DNA of 8,666 nt from Lachnospiraceae bacterium. Lineage in GTDB: Bacteria > Bacillota_A > Clostridia > Lachnospirales > Lachnospiraceae. The first letter of the stretch is position 1. Each line of letters begins with the position of its first letter. Shown here in pieces: positions 1-5,871 of the stretch. Made by a program: the position numbers and the translations under genes. The notes below the pieces were generated by a model. The model was given only the letters and a program-made list of their open reading frames with translations, ran no database searches and was not told the DNA's origin. The DNA is taken from the NCBI GenBank assembly GCA_017614185.1, contig JAGACI010000176.1, positions 1 to 8,666 on the forward strand, in the 5' to 3' direction.

Positions 1-1
1 A

Positions 2-1582
2 GACGCTCTTAATGAACATATGGAGCGTTACACAAAGTTATCGGATGCTTTTGACATTGCAGGCGGTTATAAATACAGGTCTGAAATTATCGGTGTATTA
101 CTTGGGCTTGGCTTTGAAAAAAGCGAGTTTGATAAGAATATAAACACCTTATCCGGCGGTCAGAAGACAAGAGTAGCTTTAGGTAAACTTCTTTTATCGA
201 ATCCCGACCTTATTATCCTCGATGAGCCCACCAACCACCTTGATATGAACTCCATATCATGGCTTGAGACATACCTTTTAAACTATAACGGTGCCGTTTT
301 GGTGGTATCCCATGACCGATATTTCCTCGATAAGATAGCCACCAAGGTTGTAGAACTTGATGCGACGGTTGCAACTGTATTTAAGGGAAATTACTCTGAT
401 TACGCCGTTAAAAAAGAGGCATTAAGAGCAGAGAGACTTAACGCATATCTTAATCAGCAAAGAGAAATCGCTCATCAGGAAGCTGTAATCGAAAAGCTGC
501 GTTCATTTAACAGAGAGAAATCAATAAAGAGAGCGGAAAGCAGAGTTAAAGCATTAAATAAGATTGAGAGACTTGAAAAACCTACCGAAATTGACGCCGA
601 TATGAAACTTGCCTTAATTCCAAGAGTCCTAAGCGGAAACGATGTATTAAGCGTAAGAGGCATCTCAAAGAGCTTTGGCGAGAACACTTTGTTTGAAGAC
701 TTAAGCTTTGAGATTAAGCGCGGAGAACACGTCGCATTAATTGGAGATAACGGAACTGGCAAGACAACAATTCTTAAGATAATTAACGAACTTACCGAGG
801 CTGATTCGGGTAAGATTGTGCTTGGAAGTAACGTTGAAGTCGGTTACTATGATCAGGAGCATCATGTGCTTCATGATGATTCGACGCTTTTTGAAGAGAT
901 TTCAAATGAGTATCCCTGGCTTAACAATACGGAAATAAGGAATACCCTCGCAGCATTTCTTTTTACGGGAGATGACGTATTTAAGAGAATCAAGGAGATT
1001 TCCGGCGGTGAGAAGGGAAGAGTTTCACTTGCAAAGCTCATGCTATCCAATTCCAACTTCCTTATCCTCGATGAGCCGACTAACCACCTTGATATTCAGT
1101 CAAAAGAAATATTAGAGGACGCTTTAAACGATTACTTAGGAACCGTTCTTTATGTTTCGCATGACCGTTACTTTATAAACAGAACTGCAGACAGGATAAT
1201 CGAGCTTTCGGGTAAGAAACTTAATGAGTACCTCGGTAATTACGATTATTACCTCGAGAAAAAGGCAGAAAACAATGCACCTGCAGAATCAGTGAGCGTT
1301 GTTTCTTCACCAAGTGATTCTTCTTCAAGCGGTAAACAGGATTACCAGGCTATGAAAGCTGAGGCCGCAAGAAAGAGAAAACTCGAAAACGACCTCAAAA
1401 AATGCGAGGAAAAGATAGCGAAGCTAGAGGAAGAAAAGAAGGTTTTAGAAGATAAAGTCAATGACCCTTCAGTCGCTACTAACTCTGTAAAATTACAGGA
1501 AGTAGTCGGCAGTATAAATGAGATTTCCGATAAATTGGAAATTCTTTACGAAGAGTGGGAAAATCTCGCTTCCGCAGATTGA
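2..1582 (+). CDS. ABC-F family ATPase, YdiF-like, 5' end missing
   Basis: This is a soluble twin-ATPase ABC-F protein of the kind that binds the ribosomal E site and helps stalled or initiating ribosomes; it is not a transporter. The reading frame is open to the window edge, so the ATG at 20 is internal. Numbering from that Met, I see the first-domain signature LSGGQ (44-48), Walker B DEPTNHLD (68-75) and switch SHDR (97-100), a charged helical linker (about 114-195), then a complete second domain: Walker A GDNGTGKT (242-249), SGGEK (328-332), DEPTNHLD (351-358) and SHDR (380-383). A Ser-rich hinge (424-437) leads to a Lys/Glu-rich C-terminal coiled coil (about 441-515). The first Walker A and roughly 115 residues lie upstream, assuming the usual length near 640. 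The short linker and C-terminal coiled coil fit housekeeping YdiF better than antibiotic-resistance ABC-F proteins, and the neighbouring rex gene supports that. The family is certain; the subfamily is likely. Confidence 0.93.
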   Translation, partial: DALNEHMERYTKLSDAFDIAGGYKYRSEIIGVLLGLGFEKSEFDKNINTLSGGQKTRVALGKLLLSNPDLIILDEPTNHLDMNSISWLETYLLNYNGAVLVVSHDRYFLDKIATKVVELDATVATVFKGNYSDYAVKKEALRAERLNAYLNQQREIAHQEAVIEKLRSFNREKSIKRAESRVKALNKIERLEKPTEIDADMKLALIPRVLSGNDVLSVRGISKSFGENTLFEDLSFEIKRGEHVALIGDNGTGKTTILKIINELTEADSGKIVLGSNVEVGYYDQEHHVLHDDSTLFEEISNEYPWLNNTEIRNTLAAFLFTGDDVFKRIKEISGGEKGRVSLAKLMLSNSNFLILDEPTNHLDIQSKEILEDALNDYLGTVLYVSHDRYFINRTADRIIELSGKKLNEYLGNYDYYLEKKAENNAPAESVSVVSSPSDSSSSGKQDYQAMKAEAARKRKLENDLKKCEEKIAKLEEEKKVLEDKVNDPSVATNSVKLQEVVGSINEISDKLEILYEEWENLASAD

Positions 1583-1596
1583 CAAGTTTTTAACAT
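1579..1596 (+). promoter_or_regulatory. Candidate Rex operator over the rex -35 box
   Basis: The 18 bases TTGACAA-GTTT-TTAACAT match the clostridial Rex box TTGTTAA-N4-TTAACAA, as I recall it, at 11 of the 14 specified positions, with the mismatches at positions 4, 5 and 18. The site covers the -35 hexamer and the start of the spacer, where a bound repressor would block RNA polymerase. Autoregulation by Rex is known in other Gram-positive bacteria. Part of the match (TTGACA) is shared with the -35 consensus and could be coincidence; the right arm TTAACA is independent support. Confidence 0.45.
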
Positions 1597-1607
1597 CACC
1601 GTATAAT
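1579..1607 (+). promoter_or_regulatory. Consensus sigma-A promoter of rex
   Basis: TTGACA at 1579-1584 and TATAAT at 1602-1607 are perfect -35 and -10 hexamers separated by exactly 17 bp. Transcription would start near 1614, giving a leader of about 30 bases before the rex GTG. The -35 box contains the TGA stop codon (1580-1582) of the upstream ABC-F gene. No terminator is visible between the genes, so read-through from the ABC-F gene can add to this promoter. Confidence 0.85.
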
Positions 1608-1629
1608 TTATATTGTTGATACTAAAAAC

Positions 1630-1635
1630 AGGAGG
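1630..1635 (+). promoter_or_regulatory. Strong ribosome binding site fixing the rex GTG start
   Basis: AGGAGG lies 8 bases before the GTG at 1644. There is no competing ATG nearby in frame, and the encoded N-terminus begins directly with the helix typical of Rex, so this site decides in favour of the GTG start. Confidence 0.85.
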
Positions 1636-1643
1636 GATAAGCT

Positions 1644-2285
1644 GTGGAGGAAAAAGAGATTTCACAGGCCGTCATCGGACGCCTCCCCAGATATTTCAGA
1701 TATTTGGGAGAACTGCGCGATAAAGGGGTTGAACGCATATCTTCACAGGAATTATCCAAGCTGATGAAGGTTACAGCCAGCCAAATCAGGCAGGATTTTA
1801 ATAACTTTGGGGGCTTTGGTCAGCAGGGATATGGTTACAATGTTAACTATCTTTACGATGAAATCGGAAAGATTCTCGGACTGGACCAGGCTCACCACCT
1901 TATCATCATCGGTAGCGGTAATTTGGGTCAGGCAATAGCCAATTACATGAACTTTGAGCGCAGAGGCTTTATTTTCAAGGGTATCTTTGATAATAACCCC
2001 AAGCTTGCGGGCAAGGTAGTAAGGGGCTTAGAGATTCAGCCTATGGAGAAAATGGAGGCATTTATCAAGGATAATGACATTGATATTGCCGTATTAACAA
2101 TACCCAAAACTGCAGCCGTTGGAGTTGCTGAAGTACTTGTGAAGAACGGAATTAAGGCTATTTGGAACTTCGCTCATTGCGACCTCAATGTCGGAGACGA
2201 TGTTGTTGTCGAGAATGTTCACCTTACAGACAGCCTTCTTAAACTATCCTATAATTTCAACTGTAAAAACAAGGGTACCAATTAA
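1644..2285 (+). CDS. rex: Redox-sensing transcriptional repressor Rex
   Basis: Rex is a homodimeric cytoplasmic repressor that reads the NADH/NAD+ ratio: it holds its operators when NADH is low and lets go when NADH rises, controlling fermentation, butyrate and alcohol genes in clostridia. The 213-residue length is normal. Residues 1-80 form the winged helix, with the recognition segment ASQIRQDF (45-52) followed by the glycine-rich FGGFGQQGYGY (55-65). The Rossmann domain carries GSGNLG (90-95), and Asp116 in GIFDNNP is placed to bind the adenine ribose. The segment NVHLTDSLLKLSYNF (191-205) is the C-terminal helix that swaps between subunits. The start is GTG with a strong ribosome binding site. 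It has its own consensus promoter with a possible Rex box, and the next gene follows after 17 bases. All expected motifs are present and I see nothing broken. Confidence 0.97.
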   Translation: MEEKEISQAVIGRLPRYFRYLGELRDKGVERISSQELSKLMKVTASQIRQDFNNFGGFGQQGYGYNVNYLYDEIGKILGLDQAHHLIIIGSGNLGQAIANYMNFERRGFIFKGIFDNNPKLAGKVVRGLEIQPMEKMEAFIKDNDIDIAVLTIPKTAAVGVAEVLVKNGIKAIWNFAHCDLNVGDDVVVENVHLTDSLLKLSYNFNCKNKGTN

Positions 2286-2302
2286 ACTACAGGGGTGATG
2301 GC

Positions 2303-2905
2303 GTGGCTAAGAGTGAATCAGCTTTTAAAAACGCACTGCTCGGCAAGAAACTTCCGATTCTGACACTTGATAATAAGTGGCACAGACTTTTTACTCAGGC
2401 TGAGCAAAACGAACAAATAAATAAACTTGCCGATAAGCTTAATGAGCTTTTGATGAGACAGGGTAAGCTTAACACCGAGAGTAAGGAACTTAAGGTTATT
2501 AAGAAGCGTCTCTTGGATGAGATTGTATCCAATCAGTCAGATATGTCGGGTAATCCCGATAAGAAAGCTCAGAAGAAGCTTGATGAGAACAAGAGACTTA
2601 TTGATGAGGCAAATGAAAAGCTTGAAGAATATGCCGATGAGCTTAGATTTTTGCCATCTGAGATAGATAAGGTCAATTATGATTTGATGCTTGCCACCAT
2701 GGATGCCTGCTATGATTACCTTAGCGACAATGCGAAGGAAGTCAAGGATATAGATGCGTGGATAAGCGCAATGAGAATTGAACTCAAAAAGAATATAATC
2801 AAGAAGCAGGCAAAGGAAGCCAAGAATAAGGAGATGTATTCTTACATGCACGATATTTTCGGAGCTTCCGTAATCGAGCTTTTTGACATGAAGTATGATT
2901 TGTAA
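2303..2905 (+). CDS. Rex-linked coiled-coil protein of unknown function
   Basis: I cannot assign a function. The 200-residue product is soluble, with no signal peptide or membrane segment. It has three parts: a short N-terminal block with LPILTLDNKWHRLF (17-30); a long Lys/Glu/Leu-rich helical region that looks like a two-strand coiled coil (about 33-75 and 88-115), broken by a Ser/Gly/Pro turn (76-86); and a C-terminal part ending in the aromatic and acidic segment MHDIFGASVIELFDMKYDL (182-200). The uneven composition, with conserved-looking ends and a charged middle, suggests an interaction protein. The start is GTG at 2303 with AGGGG (2291-2295) upstream; the ATG at 2298 is out of frame. 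It begins 17 bases after rex and is surely cotranscribed with it. From memory, similar proteins occur in other Lachnospiraceae, but I have not checked this. Confidence 0.85.
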   Translation: MAKSESAFKNALLGKKLPILTLDNKWHRLFTQAEQNEQINKLADKLNELLMRQGKLNTESKELKVIKKRLLDEIVSNQSDMSGNPDKKAQKKLDENKRLIDEANEKLEEYADELRFLPSEIDKVNYDLMLATMDACYDYLSDNAKEVKDIDAWISAMRIELKKNIIKKQAKEAKNKEMYSYMHDIFGASVIELFDMKYDL

Positions 2906-2909
2906 TTAA

Positions 2910-2939
2910 AGGCTCTTTTTCCCGTGGGAGGAAGAGCTT
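2910..2939 (+). other. Strong stem-loop between the coiled-coil gene and alr
   Basis: GCTCTTTTTCCC (2912-2923) pairs along its full length with GGGAGGAAGAGC (2926-2937), with two G-U pairs; the A at 2910 and G at 2911 extend it by an A-T and a G-U pair. The innermost C-G pair must open to leave a CGTG loop. No T tract follows (the next bases are AAATTATG), so it is a poor intrinsic terminator for either strand. It may partly end or pause transcription, protect the 3' end of the rex message, or control alr translation, since the alr ATG begins 18 bases downstream. Confidence 0.6.
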
Positions 2940-2957
2940 AAATTATGAGGTAAACAT

Positions 2958-4085
2958 ATGAGTACCGACATGAGAGTTTATGCCAAAGTTGATTTGGACA
3001 TAATCGAAGAAAACGTACATAAACTTCACAGCCTTACCAAATCCGACACAGGGATTTATGCCGTTGTGAAAGCTGATGCCTACGGTCATGGGGCAAATGA
3101 GGTTTCCAAAAGACTTGAGAAGCTTGATTTTGTAAAAGGCTTTTGCATTGCGACACTCGATGAAGGTATTGCCCTTAGAAAAGCAGGAATAACAAAGCCG
3201 ATTTTAATGCTTGGTTACGCTTTCCCCGGCAAATACGACGAGATGATAAGAAATAACATCACGCCGCCATTATTCAGAGAAGATAACATCGATACCCTTA
3301 ATGAGGCCGCAAAGGCACTTGGAAAGACAGTAATTGTTCACATTAAGGTTGACACCGGAATGGGAAGAATCGGCATAACACCCGATGATGAGGGTATTAA
3401 ATTTGTAAAGAAGGTTCTTGATGCCACAAACATTAAACTTGAGGGCATCTTTACTCACTTTGCAAGAGCTGATGAAAATGAAAAAGACAATGCCGATAAG
3501 CAGTTTGGCGTCTTCACAGGTTTCATAGACAGAATAAAAAACGAATTATCCTACGATATTCCGATAAAGCATTGTTCAAACTCAGCAGCGATTCTTACTA
3601 TGCCTTATGCAAATATGGATATGGTAAGACCTGGAATTGTAATATACGGTTTATCTCCTTCGGGAGAAGTTACAGCCCCTGCTTACGGCCTAAAACCTGC
3701 GCTTTCCCTCTACAGTACAATTACGTACATAAAGAGAGTCAAGGCGGGAACCCCGATAAGCTATGGCGGAACATTTGTTACAGACAAAGAGACTCTTATC
3801 GCAACGATTCCTGTAGGCTATGGAGACGGGTATCCGAGGTCGCTTTCAAATAAGGGATGCTGCATAATAAGAGGACAAAAAGCACCGATTATCGGAAGAG
3901 TCTGTATGGATCAGATGATGGTTGATGTTACAGATGTTCCGGGTGTATGCGTTGACGATGAGGTTATACTTATCGGATGCGCCGGAAATGAGTGTATAAG
4001 CGCCGACTGGCTTGGCGATATTGCCGATAGATTCAACTACGAATTAGTGTGTGATTTGGGCAAGAGAGTAAGCCGGATTTATTGA
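2958..4085 (+). CDS. alr: Alanine racemase
   Basis: This PLP-dependent cytoplasmic enzyme interconverts L- and D-alanine and so supplies D-Ala for peptidoglycan and teichoic-acid D-alanylation. The 375-residue protein is full length for a fold-type III alanine racemase: a TIM barrel followed by a beta domain. The PLP lysine is Lys38 in VVKADAYGHG; the second catalytic base is Tyr269 in ISYGGTF. Other active-site residues are in place: Lys130 (carbamylated in the Geobacillus enzyme) and Arg137 in KVDTGMGRIG, His167, Ser208, Arg225 in MVRPG, and Met317-Asp318 in RVCMDQ. The ATG start has GAGG (2947-2950) 7 bases upstream. It lies 52 bases behind the coiled-coil gene, with a stem-loop in the gap and no convincing promoter, so it is probably the last gene of the rex transcript. 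Its TGA stop is part of the next promoter. Confidence 0.97.
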   Translation: MSTDMRVYAKVDLDIIEENVHKLHSLTKSDTGIYAVVKADAYGHGANEVSKRLEKLDFVKGFCIATLDEGIALRKAGITKPILMLGYAFPGKYDEMIRNNITPPLFREDNIDTLNEAAKALGKTVIVHIKVDTGMGRIGITPDDEGIKFVKKVLDATNIKLEGIFTHFARADENEKDNADKQFGVFTGFIDRIKNELSYDIPIKHCSNSAAILTMPYANMDMVRPGIVIYGLSPSGEVTAPAYGLKPALSLYSTITYIKRVKAGTPISYGGTFVTDKETLIATIPVGYGDGYPRSLSNKGCCIIRGQKAPIIGRVCMDQMMVDVTDVPGVCVDDEVILIGCAGNECISADWLGDIADRFNYELVCDLGKRVSRIY

Positions 4086-4110
4086 CGCAAAAAATACAAA
4101 ATGATATATT
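4082..4110 (+). promoter_or_regulatory. Sigma-A promoter of the yebC operon
   Basis: TTGACG (4082-4087) and TATATT (4105-4110) each match the consensus at 5 of 6 positions and are 17 bp apart. Transcription would start near 4117, about 35 bases before the yebC ATG. The -35 box contains the TGA stop of alr (4083-4085), the same arrangement as at the rex promoter. No terminator separates alr from yebC. Confidence 0.7.
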
Positions 4111-4126
4111 TAAAAGAGCACATTTA

Positions 4127-4144
4127 TTAAGGAGATTTAAGGAG
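4127..4144 (+). promoter_or_regulatory. Tandem Shine-Dalgarno sites before yebC
   Basis: The octamer TTAAGGAG occurs twice, at 4127-4134 and 4137-4144, a direct repeat with a 10-base period. The second copy is ideally spaced (7 bases) from the ATG at 4152; the first is too far to serve that ATG directly and may act as a standby site. Confidence 0.65.
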
Positions 4145-4151
4145 TTATTTT

Positions 4152-4883
4152 ATGTCAGGACATTCAAAATTTGCCAATATCAAGCATAAAAAAGAGAAAA
4201 ACGATGCGGCTAAAGGTAAGATTTTTACAATTATCGGCCGTGAGATTGCTGTTGCAGTAAAAGAGGGCGGTCCCGACCCTGCCAATAACTTTAAACTTGC
4301 TACAGTTATTGCCAAGGCTAAGGCCAATAACATGCCTAACGATACAATCGAGCGTGGTATCAAGAAGGCTGCAGGTGACGCAGGCAACGTAAACTACGAG
4401 TATGCTACATACGAAGGCTACGGCCCCAACGGTATTGCAATCATTGTTGATACACTTACAGATAACAAGAACAGAACAGCAGCAAACGTAAGAAGTGCGT
4501 TCACAAAGGGTCAGGGAAACGTTGGTACTCCCGGCTGTGTATCCTTCATGTTTGACAAGAAGGGTCAGATTATCATCGATAAGGAAGAGTGTGACAAGGA
4601 CGCTGACGACCTTATGATGATGGCACTTGATGCAGGCGCTGATGACTTTAACGAGGAAGATGACAGCTTTGAAATTCTTACAGATCCCGATTCATTCGAG
4701 GCAGTAAGAGATGCACTTGAGAAGGAAGGCATTGCAATGGCTTCCGCAGAAGTAACAATGATTCCTCAGAACTACGTTAAACTTACAGACGAGACAGCTA
4801 TTAAGAACCTTCAGAGAACTCTTGATCTTCTTGACGACGATGATGATGTTCAGGCTGTATATCATAACTGGGACGAGGAATAA
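4152..4883 (+). CDS. yebC: YebC/PmpR/TACO1 family protein
   Basis: This family was long annotated as a transcriptional regulator (PmpR in Pseudomonas) and is now also linked to translation: mitochondrial TACO1 and bacterial YebC members help ribosomes through difficult proline-containing stretches. The 243-residue protein has the family's usual length and architecture: the N-terminus [37 protein letters not shown] (57-75), [14 protein letters not shown] (67 onward into the second domain), and the acidic end [17 protein letters not shown]. The usual Trp in MSGHSKWANI is Phe here, a conservative change. Its codon choice leans to AAC, GAC, TAC and AAG more than its neighbours, suggesting high expression. 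It is the first gene of its operon, behind its own promoter and a doubled ribosome binding site, and is followed after 8 bases by a glycosyltransferase rather than the ruv genes found next to it in many Proteobacteria. Confidence 0.95.
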   Translation: MSGHSKFANIKHKKEKNDAAKGKIFTIIGREIAVAVKEGGPDPANNFKLATVIAKAKANNMPNDTIERGIKKAAGDAGNVNYEYATYEGYGPNGIAIIVDTLTDNKNRTAANVRSAFTKGQGNVGTPGCVSFMFDKKGQIIIDKEECDKDADDLMMMALDAGADDFNEEDDSFEILTDPDSFEAVRDALEKEGIAMASAEVTMIPQNYVKLTDETAIKNLQRTLDLLDDDDDVQAVYHNWDEE

Positions 4884-4891
4884 TTGCTTTT

Positions 4892-5851
4892 ATGTATAGC
4901 GACAGACTTGCAATTGTAGTGCCCTGTTATAACGAAGAGGAGATGCTTGCAATCTCTTCCGAGACTTTAAGGGGCGTTATTGAGGGATTGGTTTCCAAAA
5001 ACAAAATATCAAAGGACTCTTACGTTTTATTTGTCGATGACGGCAGCAAGGATAAAACGTGGGATTTGATTACCGCAGAGCATGAGAAATTCCCTGAGAA
5101 TGTCAAGGGTCTTAAGCTTTCCGGGAATGTCGGACACCAATTTGCCCTTACGGCAGGTCTTATGAAGGCTATGGAGTATTCGGATGTAACCGTATCCATA
5201 GATGCTGATTTACAGGATGATATAAATGTTATCGAGGAAATGATAGACAAGTTTCACGAAGGTAACGAGATAGTATATGGCGTAAGAAACGACAGAACTT
5301 CTGACAGCTTCTTTAAACGTCATACGGCTCAGTCATTCTACAAGCTTATGTCCAAGATGGGCGTTAAGACAGTTTACAATCATGCAGATTTCAGACTTAT
5401 GTCAAAGAAAGCTCTTGTAGAGTTTTCCAAGTATCAGGAGTCAAATCTCTTCCTCAGAGGAATGGTTCCTTTGCTTGGTTTTAAGTCTGACAGTGTTTAC
5501 TATCAGAGGAAAGAGAGAGTCGCAGGCTACTCCAAATATCCTCTTAAGAAGATGATTTCGCTTGCTTTTAACGGAATATCATCTTTCTCCGTTAAGCCGA
5601 TTGAACTTATCACCTGGCTTGGCGGAATGATTATCATATGTTGCTTTCTTGCCGCAATATATGCCTTTGTTTCCTACTTTACCGGAAATGTTGAGAAAGG
5701 CTGGACATCACTTATTTTATCCATCTGGTTTATCGGCGGTGTACAGCTTTTAAGCATCGGTTTGATAGGACAGTATATAGGCAAGATATATGTCGAGGTG
5801 AAACACAGACCTCGTTATCATGAAGAAATCTGGTTATACGATAATAAATAA
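4892..5851 (+). CDS. GT2 polyisoprenyl-phosphate glycosyltransferase (GtrB/CsbB type)
   Basis: Enzymes of this type move a sugar from a nucleotide donor to undecaprenyl phosphate on the inner face of the membrane; the lipid-linked sugar is later flipped and used to decorate cell-wall polymers or proteins. The 319-residue protein has the family layout: a GT-A domain opening with VVPCYNEEE (9-17), DDGS (49-52), SGNVGHQFALTAGL (77-90) and the metal-binding DADLQD (104-109), then DFRLMS (166-171), FLRG (187-190) and YQRKERVAGYSKY (204-216), and finally two membrane helices (about 237-262 and 273-297) before a basic cytoplasmic end. These features match B. subtilis CsbB and phage GtrB; the sugar cannot be read from sequence. 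The ATG is 8 bases after yebC, and its best ribosome binding site, GAGGAA (4875-4880), lies inside the end of yebC with a long 11-base spacing, so translation is probably coupled. The next gene is a natural candidate partner. Confidence 0.9.
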   Translation: MYSDRLAIVVPCYNEEEMLAISSETLRGVIEGLVSKNKISKDSYVLFVDDGSKDKTWDLITAEHEKFPENVKGLKLSGNVGHQFALTAGLMKAMEYSDVTVSIDADLQDDINVIEEMIDKFHEGNEIVYGVRNDRTSDSFFKRHTAQSFYKLMSKMGVKTVYNHADFRLMSKKALVEFSKYQESNLFLRGMVPLLGFKSDSVYYQRKERVAGYSKYPLKKMISLAFNGISSFSVKPIELITWLGGMIIICCFLAAIYAFVSYFTGNVEKGWTSLILSIWFIGGVQLLSIGLIGQYIGKIYVEVKHRPRYHEEIWLYDNK

Positions 5852-5871
5852 TTCTTTCGGGGGTTAGTTTA

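Noticed and set aside
2298..2300. ATG as the start of the coiled-coil gene
   Set aside because: It is out of frame with the gene; the GTG at 2303 is the first in-frame start after the Shine-Dalgarno site.
2537..2851. Antisense 104-codon frame with hydrophobic stretches opposite the coiled-coil gene
   Set aside because: The hydrophobicity follows from antisense reading of Lys/Glu-rich codons; no start signals are present.
2883..2911. TTGACA at 2883-2888 as an alr promoter
   Set aside because: At 16 to 18 bp spacing there is no acceptable -10 (the best, TTAAAG, matches 3 of 6), and the hexamer simply encodes the end of the coiled-coil protein.
2910..2939. Calling the stem-loop a standard intrinsic terminator
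   Set aside because: Neither strand has a T tract after the stem.
3572..3853. A 93-codon + strand frame inside alr
   Set aside because: It lies wholly within the intact alr gene in another frame, has no ribosome binding site, and its protein looks random.
4145..4387. Antisense frame opposite the 5' end of yebC
   Set aside because: It runs through the conserved yebC start and its ribosome binding site and resembles no protein.
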